Positions 47,545 through 56,150 are shown, counted from the first letter of the stretch. The stretch: DNA of 64,000 nt from Pseudonocardia cypriaca (GCF_006717045.1 NZ_VFPH01000002.1:930001-994000); one strand, 5' to 3'. The notes: generated by a model from the letters alone, not told the origin. Numbers and translations are program-made.

Positions 47545-47613
47545 TCACACACCGACTTCTGCACTCGCACACCGGCTGCAGTCGGTGTGCGAGTACCGAA
47601 ATCGGTGTGCGAG
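47545..47613. repeat. 69-bp palindromic repeat, copy 2
   Basis: Direct copy of 46484-46552 with about nine substitutions. The central palindrome (47567-47590) has one mismatch. It fills the gap between the convergent AbiEi-like gene and tex and could also act as terminator for both. Confidence 0.8.
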
Positions 47614-47620
47614 CGGGCGG

Positions 47621-50158
47621 TCAGCGCTTGCCGTCACCGCCGGCGAGCCCCGCACGGCGCAGGGCGTCGGCCATCGCGCTGTTCGCAGGCGCGGCAGCAC
47701 CCTGGCGCTGCGCGCCGCCCCTGCGGTCGCCGCCGCGGCCGCGCTGGTCGCTCTGCTGGTCCCGGCGGCCCTGCTGGTCCCGACGGCCCTGGCCGCCCTG
47801 CTGGTCCCGGCGACCCTGGCCGCCCTGGCCACCCTGCTGGTCGCGGCGCCCGCCGGGCTTGCGGTCGCGCGGTTCGCCCTTGCGGTCCCGGTTCTGGTCC
47901 CGACCCTGCCGCGCGCCCGCGGCGGGCTCGTCCTCGAGCCGCAGGGTGAGCGAGATGCGCTTGCGCGCCTCGTCGACCTCCAGGACCTTGACGCGCACGA
48001 CGTCGCCGGACTTGACGACGTCGCGGGGGTCGGACACGAACTGGTTCGACATGGCGGAGACGTGGACGAGCCCGTCCTGGTGGACGCCGACGTCGACGAA
48101 CGCGCCGAACGCGGCCACGTTCGTGACGACGCCTTCGAGGAGCATCCCCGGCCTCAGGTCGGAGATCTTGTGGACGCCCTCGGCGAACGTGGCGGTGCGG
48201 AACGCCGGGCGCGGGTCGCGGCCGGGCTTCTCCAGCTCGGCGAGGATGTCGCTGACGGTCGGCAGCCCGAACCGGGCGTCGACGAAGTCCTGCGGCTTGA
48301 GCGACTTGATCTTCTGGGCGTTGCCGATCAGGGCGTCGATGTCGGTCTTGGCGCGCTCCAGGATCCGGTGCACCACGGGGTAGGACTCGGGGTGCACGCC
48401 GGAGACGTCGAGGGGGTTGTCGCCGCCGCGGATGCGCAGGAAGCCCGCGCACTGCTCGAACGCCTTCGGGCCCAGCCGCGGCACGTCGGCGAGCGCGGTG
48501 CGGGTGCGGAACGGGCCGTGCGCGTCGCGGTGCTGCACGATCTGCGCTGCGAGCCCCTCGGTGATGCCGGAGACCCGGCGCAGCAGCGGTACCGACGCCG
48601 TGTTGACGTCGACGCCGACCGCGTTCACGCAGTCCTCGACCACCGCGTCGAGCGACCGCGACAGCGACGACTCCGGGAGGTCGTGCTGGTACTGGCCCAC
48701 GCCGATCGACTTGGGGTCGATCTTCACCAGCTCGGCGAGCGGGTCCTGCAGCCGCCGGGCGATGGAGACGGCGCCGCGCAGCGAGACGTCGAGGTCGGGC
48801 AGCTCGGCCGAGGCGTAGGCCGACGCGGAGTACACCGACGCCCCGGCCTCGCTCACCATCACCTTGGTGAGCTTGAGCGCGGGGTTGCGGGCCACGAGCT
48901 CGCCGGCGAGCTTGTCGGTCTCCCGCGACGCGGTGCCGTTGCCGATGGCGATCAGGTCGACGTCGTGGGCCGCGGCGAGCTTCGTCAGCTTCGCCAGTGC
49001 CCCCTCCCAGTCGTTGCGCGGGGCGTGCGGGTAGATCGTGTCGGTGGCAACGACCTTGCCGGTGGCGTCGACGACCGCGACCTTCACGCCGGTGCGCAGG
49101 CCCGGGTCGAGGCCCATCGTGGCGCGGCTGCCTGCGGGGGCGGCGAGCAGCAGGTCGCGCAGGTTGGTGGCGAAGACGCCGATGGCGCCCTCCTCTGCGA
49201 CCGTGCGCAGCCGCACCCGGATGTCGATCGACAGGTGCAGCAGGATCCGGGTGCGCCAGGCCCACCGGACCGCGTCGGAGAGCCACTTGTCGGCCGGCCG
49301 CCCCTGGTCGGCGATGCCGAAGGCGGCCGCGATCGTGCGCTCGTAGTCGGTGACGACGCCGGGCTCGACGGGCTCGGCCTCCGGTTCGAGGGCGACGTCG
49401 AGCACCTCCTCCTTCTCCCCGCGGAACGCCGCGAGGATCCGGTGGGAGGGCAGCTTGGTGAACGGCTCGGAGAAGTCGAAGTAGTCGGCGAACTTCGCGC
49501 CCTCGGTCTCCTTGCCCTCCCGCACCTTCGTGACGAGCCGGCCGCGCGTCCACATCCGCTCGCGCAGGCCACCGATCAGGTCGGCGTCCTCTGCGAAGCG
49601 CTCGACGAGGATCGCCCTGGCGCCCTCCAGTGCGGCGGCGGCATCGGGGACCTGCTCGTTGAGGTAGCCCTCCGCGACCCCGGCCGGGTCCTGGGTCGGG
49701 TCGCCCAGCAGCGTGTCGGCGAGCGGCTCGAGACCGTTCTCCCGCGCGATCATCGCCTTGGTGCGCCGCTTCGGCTTGTACGGGAGGTAGATGTCCTCCA
49801 GCCGCGCCTTCGACTCCGCGGCCATGATCCGCGCCTCGAGGGCCTCGTCGAGCTTGCCCTGCTTGCGGATCTCCTCCAGGACGACGGTGCGCCGCTCCTC
49901 CAGCTCCCGCAGGTACCGCAGCCGCTCCTCGAGGGTGCGCAGCTGCGCGTCGTCGAGCGCCCCGGTGGCCTCCTTGCGGTACCGGGCGATGAACGGCACC
50001 GTGGAGCCGCCGTCCAGCAGGTCTACCGCGGCCGTCACCTGGTTCGGGCGCACGCCGAGCTCGTCGGCGATGCGCTGCGGGATCGACTGGGCCACCGACT
50101 GGGGCTGCTGGGCCTTGGACTGCTGCGGGGTCGAGAGCGACGTGCTGGTCACCCGCAC
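47621..50158 (-). CDS. tex: Tex-family RNA-binding transcription accessory protein
   Basis: 845 residues. Order: Tex N-terminal helical domain (IADELGVRPNQVTAAVDLLDGGSTVPFIARYRKEATGALDD), YqgF/RNase H-like domain (TMGLDPGLRTGVKVAVVDATGKVVATDTIYPH), HhH repeats (NAVGVDVNTASVPLLRRVSGITEGLA), and a C-terminal S1 domain (LRPGMLLEGVVTNVAAFGAFVDVGVHQDGLVHVS). After about residue 755 there is an unusual 85-residue Arg/Gln/Gly/Asp tail with RRDQQ repeats. Tex binds RNA and influences transcription and toxin or virulence gene expression in other bacteria. GTG 50158 is 9 bases after the glycosyltransferase stop. Confidence 0.93.
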   Translation of the reverse strand: MRVTSTSLSTPQQSKAQQPQSVAQSIPQRIADELGVRPNQVTAAVDLLDGGSTVPFIARYRKEATGALDDAQLRTLEERLRYLRELEERRTVVLEEIRKQGKLDEALEARIMAAESKARLEDIYLPYKPKRRTKAMIARENGLEPLADTLLGDPTQDPAGVAEGYLNEQVPDAAAALEGARAILVERFAEDADLIGGLRERMWTRGRLVTKVREGKETEGAKFADYFDFSEPFTKLPSHRILAAFRGEKEEVLDVALEPEAEPVEPGVVTDYERTIAAAFGIADQGRPADKWLSDAVRWAWRTRILLHLSIDIRVRLRTVAEEGAIGVFATNLRDLLLAAPAGSRATMGLDPGLRTGVKVAVVDATGKVVATDTIYPHAPRNDWEGALAKLTKLAAAHDVDLIAIGNGTASRETDKLAGELVARNPALKLTKVMVSEAGASVYSASAYASAELPDLDVSLRGAVSIARRLQDPLAELVKIDPKSIGVGQYQHDLPESSLSRSLDAVVEDCVNAVGVDVNTASVPLLRRVSGITEGLAAQIVQHRDAHGPFRTRTALADVPRLGPKAFEQCAGFLRIRGGDNPLDVSGVHPESYPVVHRILERAKTDIDALIGNAQKIKSLKPQDFVDARFGLPTVSDILAELEKPGRDPRPAFRTATFAEGVHKISDLRPGMLLEGVVTNVAAFGAFVDVGVHQDGLVHVSAMSNQFVSDPRDVVKSGDVVRVKVLEVDEARKRISLTLRLEDEPAAGARQGRDQNRDRKGEPRDRKPGGRRDQQGGQGGQGRRDQQGGQGRRDQQGRRDQQSDQRGRGGDRRGGAQRQGAAAPANSAMADALRRAGLAGGDGKR
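47744..47848 (-). repeat. RRDQQ-repeat-encoding tract in the tex 3' end
   Basis: 105 bases encode four RRDQQ units with GGQG/QG spacers. The DNA shows recurring CTGCTGGTC(C/G) modules on the plus strand. Imperfect tandem repeats of this kind vary in number by slippage. Confidence 0.7.
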
Positions 50159-50167
50159 ATCGTCCCG

Positions 50168-51379
50168 CTAGCCCTCCCGCGCCGCACCGAGGGGTGGGCG
50201 CACCGCCGCCGCGACCGCGAGCTCCTGCTCGACGAGGCGCACCGCCTCCGCCGTGCCGCCCTGCTCACGCAGCTCCCTGCGGATCTCCGCGCTGCGGGCG
50301 GCCACCTCCGCCGAGCCCGTCAGCTGCAGCAACGCCGCGCGCAGCTCGCCGGCCGTGACCGTGGCCGAGTCGACCCGCCGGGCAACGCCCGCGGTTACCA
50401 GCGCGTCGGCGTTCGCGAACTGGTCGACGGCCTGCGGCGCGGCGATCATCGGCGTGCCGGTCCACAACCCCTCCGACGAGCCGCCCATGCCGGCGTGCGT
50501 CAGGAACGCGTCGGCCTGCTCCAGGATCGCCAGCTGCGGCACCCACGAGTGCACCTCCACCGACGCCGGCACGTCCCCGAGCACGGCGGGGTCGACGTAC
50601 TTGCCGATCTGCAGGACGACGTGCCAGCCGGGCAGGTCGCCGAACGCCTCGACGCACCGGCGGTAGAAGTCCGGGTGGTCGGTGAACGCTGACCCCAGCG
50701 ACACCAGCAGCACCTTCTCGGCACCGGCCGGCCGCGTCCACTCCCCCTGCTCCGGCCGTGGCGCGATGCAGGGTCCGACGAACGTGTACTGCGGCCCGAC
50801 GCGGTCGGCGTTCGGCTGCAGCGCCCGGGGTACCAGCACGAGCGACCGCTCGGGCCGGCCCATCCAGCCTTCCACCGGCGGCTGCCCGTTCGCGGCGAGC
50901 CACTCCCGTTCGACGCGGTACATCTCCGCGCCCCGCGGGTCGGCCTTCATCGCGTCCGTCGTCTCCCGCATGTCGTCCTCGTAGCCCTCCCAGGCCACGA
51001 ACGTGGACGAGAGCTGGACGGCCGGGATCCCCCACTGTGCGCCGAGGATGCGGGCCGGGGCACCTGCGATGTCGTAGAGGAACAGGTCGGGCCGGTCGTC
51101 CTCGTAGGCCGCCCGCAGCTGCGGCAGCATCGCGATCGCATCGTCGAGGAAGAGCCGCAGCGCGTCGATCGCGTCGCCGCCCCATCCGTCGTCGTCCTGC
51201 ACGGGGAGCGTCGTCCGGTACGGCACGAACTCGGCGCCGACGGACCGCACGGTGTCGGCGAACAGCGGGTCGTTGGCGTACGTCACGCGGTGGCCGCGGC
51301 CCACCAGCTCCCGGATGATCTCCAGGCTCGGGTTCACGTGCCCGGGCGCCGGGATGCTGACCATGGCGATGTGCGCCAC
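50168..51379 (-). CDS. MGT-family (macrolide-type) glycosyltransferase
   Basis: 403 residues, GT1/GT-B fold. N-terminal IAMVSIPAPGHVNPSLEIIRELVGRGHRVTY, the usual acceptor-side loop. C-terminal nucleotide-sugar site: VEVHSWVPQLAILEQADAFLTHAGMGGSSEGLWTGTPMIAAPQAVDQFANA. These enzymes glycosylate macrolides and other polyketides or flavonoids, often as self-resistance. GTG 51379 follows an excellent GGAGG. It is divergent from a TetR gene with shared palindromes, so inducible drug-inactivation logic is likely. Cotranscription with tex (9 bases on) seems real but may be incidental. Confidence 0.88.
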   Translation of the reverse strand: MAHIAMVSIPAPGHVNPSLEIIRELVGRGHRVTYANDPLFADTVRSVGAEFVPYRTTLPVQDDDGWGGDAIDALRLFLDDAIAMLPQLRAAYEDDRPDLFLYDIAGAPARILGAQWGIPAVQLSSTFVAWEGYEDDMRETTDAMKADPRGAEMYRVEREWLAANGQPPVEGWMGRPERSLVLVPRALQPNADRVGPQYTFVGPCIAPRPEQGEWTRPAGAEKVLLVSLGSAFTDHPDFYRRCVEAFGDLPGWHVVLQIGKYVDPAVLGDVPASVEVHSWVPQLAILEQADAFLTHAGMGGSSEGLWTGTPMIAAPQAVDQFANADALVTAGVARRVDSATVTAGELRAALLQLTGSAEVAARSAEIRRELREQGGTAEAVRLVEQELAVAAAVRPPLGAAREG

Positions 51380-51399
51380 CGGACCTCCTTCGATCGGAA

Positions 51400-51416
51400 C
51401 GAGACGGCTCGTCTCG
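51400..51416. promoter_or_regulatory. TetR operator (CGAGACG-N3-CGTCTCG)
   Basis: Perfect 7+3+7 palindrome just upstream of the glycosyltransferase Shine-Dalgarno. Confidence 0.65.
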
Positions 51417-51452
51417 CCACCCGAGGATGCAGGAGTCGCCTTCCCGCTGTCA

Positions 51453-51470
51453 AGACGGTGCGTATCGTCT
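51453..51470. promoter_or_regulatory. Second, weaker operator-like dyad
   Basis: AGACG-N8-CGTCT, sharing the AGACG/CGTCT half-sites of the site at 51400. A TAGGAT hexamer follows at 51481-51486, 6 bases before GTG 51493, giving tetR a leaderless start. Confidence 0.45.
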
Positions 51471-51492
51471 CGTTTGTGAGTAGGATCGCCCC

Positions 51493-52077
51493 GTGCCCCC
51501 CGACGCGTCCCGGCGCAGTGAACGTTCCCGCCGGGCGATCCTCACCGCCGCGGCCGACCTCGCGCACGAGGTCGGCTACCGCAGGCTGACGATCGAGGCG
51601 ATCGCCGCGCGGGCAGGCGTCGGGAAGCAGACGATCTACCGGTGGTGGCCGTCGAAGGGCGCCGTGGTGCTCGACGGTTTCCTCGCCGCCGTGAACGAGG
51701 ACCCCGACGACCTCTCGCTCCCCGACACCGGCGACATCGCCGCGGACATCGGCGGCGTCGTGCGCGCGATCGTCGCCGAGCTCGCCGACCCGAAGCTCTC
51801 GGGCACCACCCGCGCGCTGATGACCGAGATGCAGGAGGACGCCGAGTTCGCCGACATGGTGCGCGAACGGTTGCTGGGGCCGCAGCTGCAGGCCATCGCC
51901 GACCGGCTGCGCGCCGCCCAGGAGGCCGGGCAGCTGCGCGCCGACCTGGACGTGCCCGTGGCCGTCGAACTGCTCGTGGGGCCGCTCTACCACCGCTGGC
52001 TGCTGCGCACGGCTCCGCTCACCGAGGCCTACGCGGACACGGTCACGGAGCTGGCCCTGCGCGCGCTCTCCCCCTGA
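51493..52077 (+). CDS. TetR/AcrR-family regulator of the glycosyltransferase
   Basis: 194 residues. HTH: YRRLTIEAIAARAGVGKQTIYRWWPSKGAVVLDGF (about 29-63). The C-terminal TetR_C_16-like helical domain ends LLVGPLYHRWLLRTAPLTEAYADTVTELALRAL. It sits divergent to the MGT gene across 113 bases that carry two matching dyads, so it probably represses both. GTG start supported by TAGGAT 6 bases upstream. Confidence 0.9.
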   Translation: MPPDASRRSERSRRAILTAAADLAHEVGYRRLTIEAIAARAGVGKQTIYRWWPSKGAVVLDGFLAAVNEDPDDLSLPDTGDIAADIGGVVRAIVAELADPKLSGTTRALMTEMQEDAEFADMVRERLLGPQLQAIADRLRAAQEAGQLRADLDVPVAVELLVGPLYHRWLLRTAPLTEAYADTVTELALRALSP

Positions 52078-52097
52078 TGGAGCAACGCGTTTCGTCC

Positions 52098-52135
52098 TGA
52101 ATGGCGCTCAACGGCACGGAGGGTCAGCGCATTCA
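52098..52135 (+). terminator. Hairpin after tetR
   Basis: TGAATGGCGCT (52098-52108) pairs with AGCGCATTCA (52126-52135) with one bulge, beginning 21 bases after the tetR stop. Confidence 0.5.
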
Positions 52136-52212
52136 CCCGACCGTGACACGGCGGACACGTGACCTGCTCACGCTGCTCAGAGGTAGCCCTACGCCTCGAC
52201 CACGGAGCCGCC

Positions 52213-53754
52213 ATGACCGCCGCACCCACCGCCGGCCCGCACGCCGGCGCCCCACTCCCCGACGGCCGAGACCCGTCGACACAGCCCGACCGCCTCTCGG
52301 GCGGCGCACTCGGTCTCACGTCCGTCCTGTTCTGCATCGTCACCGGCGCCGCCCCGCTCGCCGCGATGCTGTTCAACGTCCCCGTGGCGACGCTCGGCGC
52401 TGGTTACGCCTCCCCGGCCGCGTTCGCCGTCGCCACCGTCGCGCTGACGATCTTCTCGGTCGGCTACATCGCGATGTGCCGGCGGGTGACCTCGGCCGGC
52501 GGCTTCTACACGTTCGTCACCCGCGGTCTCGGGCGCGTGCTCGGGCTGGGCTCCGGCCTGCTGATCGCCCTCTGCTACATGGTGTTCACCGCCGCCGTGA
52601 CCGGCACGATGGGCTACTTCGCCTCGACGACCGTGGCGAGCCTGACCGGCCTCGAGCTGCCCGCATGGGTCTACATGATCGTCGGGCTCGGCCTGATGAC
52701 CGTGTTCGCCCTGTTCCACATCGAGCTCACCGCCAAGGTGCTCGGGGTCGCGCTGGTCGCCGAGGTGGTCGTGCTCGCGGTGCTCGCGATCGGCGTATTC
52801 GCGAGCGGGGGCGCGGAAGGGTTCTCGCTCGCCCCGCTCAACCCGCTCGCCATCTTCGACAACCCGGCCGCCGTGCAGGTCTTCGGCGCGGGTGCGTCCG
52901 GCATCGCGCTGTTCGCGGCGTTCTGGTCGTGGGTCGGCTTCGAGATGGCCCCCAACTACGCCGAGGAGACCCGCGACCCGCACCGGATCGCCCGTACCGC
53001 CACGTACGGCTCGGTCATCGGGCTCGGCGTGCTGTACGTCATCATCTCCTACGTCTACGTCACGGGCTGGGGTCTCACGGGGGCGACCGAGGCCGTGCAG
53101 GCGCAGTACGCGGGCGAGATCGCATCGGCGTTCTACCCGCTCACCGACCGCTACGTGGGCGCGTGGGCCACGGTCCTGATGGAGATCCTCATCGTCACCG
53201 GCTCGTTCGCCTGCGCGATGGCGTTCTACAACACCAGCGCCCGCTACCTGTTCGCGCTCGGCCGCGAGGGCGTGCTGCCCACCACGCTCGCCCGCACGTC
53301 CCACCGGCACAGCCCGGTGACCGCCTCGATCACGGTCACCGCCCTCGTCGGCCTGTACTGCCTCGCCTTCGTGCTCTACGACCCGAGCAACGAGGGCGCG
53401 CTGCTCAAGCTCGGCACGTGGTCGCCGCTGCTCGGCGTGCTCGGCATCCTCGGCGTGCAGGCGCTCGTCTCGATCGCGATCATCCGCTACTTCCGCACCA
53501 CCGCGCGCGACGGCTTCCGCTGGTGGTCCACGCTCGTCGCCCCCGTCCTCGGGTTCGCCGCGATGGCGGGCGCGTGCACTCTGCTCGTCGTCAACCGCTA
53601 CGACCTCGCAGGCGCGAGCGACGCCGCGTTCATCGTGCTGCTGCCCTGGGTGGTGCTCGCCGTGTTCGTCGCGGGCCTCGTCCTCGGGCTGGTGCTGCGC
53701 AGCCGCTACCCCGACCGCTACGCCCGCATCGGACAGTTCGAGGTGACCCCGTGA
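52213..53754 (+). CDS. APC-superfamily amino-acid/amine permease
   Basis: 513 residues, about twelve to thirteen spans. APC marks: LGLTSVLFCIVTGAAPLAAMLFNVPVATLGAG (helix 1 with the unwound G-rich segment), RRVTSAGGFYTFVTRGLGR, FWSWVGFEMAPNYAEETRDPHRIARTATYGSV and YNTSARYLFALGREGVLP. It imports amino acids or amines. GTGA overlap with the copper amine oxidase gene indicates that its substrate is probably that enzyme's amine. ATG 52213 follows GGAG by 5 bases. Confidence 0.9.
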   Translation: MTAAPTAGPHAGAPLPDGRDPSTQPDRLSGGALGLTSVLFCIVTGAAPLAAMLFNVPVATLGAGYASPAAFAVATVALTIFSVGYIAMCRRVTSAGGFYTFVTRGLGRVLGLGSGLLIALCYMVFTAAVTGTMGYFASTTVASLTGLELPAWVYMIVGLGLMTVFALFHIELTAKVLGVALVAEVVVLAVLAIGVFASGGAEGFSLAPLNPLAIFDNPAAVQVFGAGASGIALFAAFWSWVGFEMAPNYAEETRDPHRIARTATYGSVIGLGVLYVIISYVYVTGWGLTGATEAVQAQYAGEIASAFYPLTDRYVGAWATVLMEILIVTGSFACAMAFYNTSARYLFALGREGVLPTTLARTSHRHSPVTASITVTALVGLYCLAFVLYDPSNEGALLKLGTWSPLLGVLGILGVQALVSIAIIRYFRTTARDGFRWWSTLVAPVLGFAAMAGACTLLVVNRYDLAGASDAAFIVLLPWVVLAVFVAGLVLGLVLRSRYPDRYARIGQFEVTP

Positions 53755-55709
53755 CCGCCGTAGAAGAACCCGTCGTCACCACTCGATCGATTCGAGGGGC
53801 CCACCCGCTCGAGCCGCTCACCGCGGACGAGATCAGCACCGCGGCCGCACTGCTGCGCGCCGAGCGGGGCCTGGGCGACTCCGCGCGCTTCGTGTTCGTC
53901 ACCCTGCACGAACCGCCGAAGTCCGCCGTCCTCGGCTGGACGCCGGACGCCGCACCGCTGCCGCGGGAGGCGCACGTCGTGCTCTACGACCGCGCCACCC
54001 GCACGACGTACGAGGCCGTGGTCTCGCTGACCGACCGGACGATCGTGTCCTGGACGCCGGTGGACGGCGTGCAGCCGCCGATCATGGCCGAGGAGTTCAC
54101 CTCCTGCGAGGCGATCGTCCAGGCCGACCCGCGCTGGCAGGAGGCCATGCGCAAGCGGGGGATCGAGGACTTCTCGCTCGCCATGATCGACCCGTGGGCG
54201 TCGAGCTGGACCGGGCCGGAGGACGACCCGTCGGCCCGCCGCATCGCCCGCCCGCTCACCTGGGTGCGCTCGGCACCCGGCGAGCACGGCTACGCCCGGC
54301 CGGTCGAGGGCCTGGTCGTGGTGGTGGACCTCGACGCGGGCGAGGTGGTGGAGGTCGCCGACCACGGCGTCGTGCCGCTGCCCGGCCGGCCGGGCAACTA
54401 CGAGGAGCCGTGGCTCTTCGAACCCGGCAACGTGCCCGCCGTCGAGGCCTACCGCACCGACGTCGCCCCGATCTCGATCACCCAGCCCGACGGCCCGAGC
54501 TTCACCGTCGACGGGCACGCGGTCACCTGGCTGGGCTGGCACCTGCGGATCGGGTTCACCCCGCGCGAGGGCCTCGTCCTGCACGAGGTCGGCTACGCCG
54601 GCCGGCCGATCGTCTACCGCGCCTCGCTCGCGGAGATGTACGTCCCCTACGGCGACCCCGCACCCACGCACCGGTTCAAGAACGTGTTCGACCAGGGCGA
54701 GTACGGCGTCGGGTGGCTGGCCAACCCGCTCACCCTCGGCTGTGACTGCGTCGGCCACATCCACTACTTCGACGGCACCGTCAACGACAACGACGGCGAC
54801 CCCGTCACCATCCCGAACGCCGTCTGCATGCACGAGGAGGACGCCGGGATCGCCTGGAAGCACACCGACTTCCGCACCGGCGCGGTGCAGGTGCGCCGCC
54901 GCAGGAGGCTCGTGATCTCGACGATCGTGACGGTCGGGAACTACGAGTACGGCTACTTCTGGTACCTCTACACCGACGGCACGATCGAGTACGAGGTCAA
55001 GCTCACCGGCGTGATCTCCACCGGCGCCGTGGCCCCCGGCGAGGTGCCGGCGCACGGCACCCTCGTCGCCCCCGGCCTCTACGGGCCGCACCACCAGCAC
55101 TTCTTCTGCGTGCGGCTGGACATGACCGTGGACGGCACGGCCAACACCGTGGTGGAGGTCGACTCGGCGCCGAGCCCGCCCGGACCGGCGAACCCGCACG
55201 GCAACGCCTGGCAGACCCACCGCACGGTGCTGACCGGGGAGGCCGCGGCCCAGCGGGACGTCGACGCCTCGAAGGCCCGGTACTGGAAGATCGAGAGCGC
55301 CGAGCGGACGTCCGCGCTCGGCGCCCCGACCGCGTACGCGCTGATGCCGGGCGCGAACGTGCCGCCGATGTACTCCGCGGACGCGGTGTTCGCCCCGCGG
55401 GCCGGGTTCACCCAGCACCAGCTGTGGGTCACCGCGGCCGACGACACCCAGCGCTACGCCGCGGGCGACTACCCCAACCAGCACCCCGGCGGGCAGGGCC
55501 TGCCCGCGTACGTCGCCGGTGACCGGCCGTTGGAGGGCCGGGACGTGGTGGTCTGGTACACCTTCGGCGCCCACCACGTGGTGCGACCGGAGGACTGGCC
55601 GGTGATGCCGGTCAGCACCGTCGGCTTCATGCTGAAGCCGAGTGGCTTCTTCGACGGCAACCCGTCGCTGGACTTCCCGCCGTCGGCGCCGCACTGCCAC
55701 GGCGGCTGA
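53751..55709 (+). CDS. Copper amine oxidase (primary-amine oxidase)
   Basis: 652 residues. D2/D3 domains (about 15-215) precede the catalytic domain. The topaquinone precursor is Tyr398 in VGNYEY, the catalytic aspartate is about D314 in NVFDQGEYGVG, and the copper histidines are H448 and H450 in GPHHQHFF with the third in FGAHHVVRPEDWPVMP. The C-terminus NPSLDFPPSAPHCHGG is typical. It oxidises primary amines such as tyramine or phenethylamine to aldehyde, hydrogen peroxide and ammonia. No signal peptide, so cytoplasmic as in Arthrobacter. GTG start overlaps the permease stop. Confidence 0.95.
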   Translation: MTAVEEPVVTTRSIRGAHPLEPLTADEISTAAALLRAERGLGDSARFVFVTLHEPPKSAVLGWTPDAAPLPREAHVVLYDRATRTTYEAVVSLTDRTIVSWTPVDGVQPPIMAEEFTSCEAIVQADPRWQEAMRKRGIEDFSLAMIDPWASSWTGPEDDPSARRIARPLTWVRSAPGEHGYARPVEGLVVVVDLDAGEVVEVADHGVVPLPGRPGNYEEPWLFEPGNVPAVEAYRTDVAPISITQPDGPSFTVDGHAVTWLGWHLRIGFTPREGLVLHEVGYAGRPIVYRASLAEMYVPYGDPAPTHRFKNVFDQGEYGVGWLANPLTLGCDCVGHIHYFDGTVNDNDGDPVTIPNAVCMHEEDAGIAWKHTDFRTGAVQVRRRRRLVISTIVTVGNYEYGYFWYLYTDGTIEYEVKLTGVISTGAVAPGEVPAHGTLVAPGLYGPHHQHFFCVRLDMTVDGTANTVVEVDSAPSPPGPANPHGNAWQTHRTVLTGEAAAQRDVDASKARYWKIESAERTSALGAPTAYALMPGANVPPMYSADAVFAPRAGFTQHQLWVTAADDTQRYAAGDYPNQHPGGQGLPAYVAGDRPLEGRDVVVWYTFGAHHVVRPEDWPVMPVSTVGFMLKPSGFFDGNPSLDFPPSAPHCHGG

Positions 55710-55714
55710 GGACC

Positions 55715-56119
55715 TCAGGCCGCGCGGACCGCCGCCACCGCCTCGATCTCGACCAACGCGCCTTCGGGCCCGAGATCGGACACGAACGCGACCGTGATCG
55801 CGGGCGGCGGCGCTTCCTGCGGCCAGATCTCGCCGTACGCGGCGAGGCCCTCCTGCACGTCGGTGCCCTCGACGGCGAGGATCGTCCACTTCACGACGTC
55901 GGGCAGGCCGGCTCCGGCGGCCTCGAGGCAGGTCCGCAGGTTCAGGAACGCCTGCCGGGTCTGCTCGAGGACGCCGGGGCCGACCACGACGCCGTCCGGG
56001 CCGACGCCGTTCTGCCCGCCGACGAACACCAGGTCGGCGCCGGCGGGCACCCGGACCGCCTGGGTGAACCACGGGCTGCGGTGCAGGGACTCGGGGTTGA
56101 TGTGCGTCGCTGTCGTCAT
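55715..56119 (-). CDS. RidA/YjgF-family protein (second)
   Basis: 134 residues. SPWFTQAVRVPAGADLVFVGGQNGVGPDGVVVG, EQTRQAFLNLRTCLEAAGAGLPDVVKWTILAVEGTD, and a final ALVEIEAVAAVRA. The conserved C-terminal arginine that defines imine-deaminase activity is not visible in the expected V-x-R-A-x-V position (here FVSDLGPEGALVEIE), so it may belong to a non-deaminase Rid subgroup. It faces the CGNR regulator across 31 bases that include a perfect palindrome. Confidence 0.85.
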   Translation of the reverse strand: MTTATHINPESLHRSPWFTQAVRVPAGADLVFVGGQNGVGPDGVVVGPGVLEQTRQAFLNLRTCLEAAGAGLPDVVKWTILAVEGTDVQEGLAAYGEIWPQEAPPPAITVAFVSDLGPEGALVEIEAVAAVRAA

Positions 56120-56129
56120 GGCTCGAAGT

Positions 56130-56150
56130 GTAACCAGTTAGACTGGTTAC
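56130..56150. promoter_or_regulatory. Operator palindrome and leaderless promoter of the CGNR gene
   Basis: GTAACCAG-N5-CTGGTTAC, perfect 8-bp arms, ending directly against the ATG at 56151. A -10-like TAGACT (56139-56144) lies within it, 6 bases before the ATG. Occupation would block transcription start itself and also the divergent RidA gene. Confidence 0.7.

Noticed and set aside
46484..47613. CRISPR array
   Set aside because: Only two repeat copies, separated by a gene rather than by unique spacers of uniform length; no cas gene.
47135..50692. 1185-codon plus-strand open frame
   Set aside because: It runs across the AbiEi-like gene end, the repeat, and antisense through tex and the glycosyltransferase; the translation is compositionally biased and matches no domain.
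52101..53750. Apparent fusion: one open frame running from 52101 into the amine oxidase (1202 codons)
   Set aside because: The first 550 codons are the out-of-frame shadow of the APC permease (Arg/Pro-rich). The true oxidase starts at GTG 53751, overlapping the permease stop.
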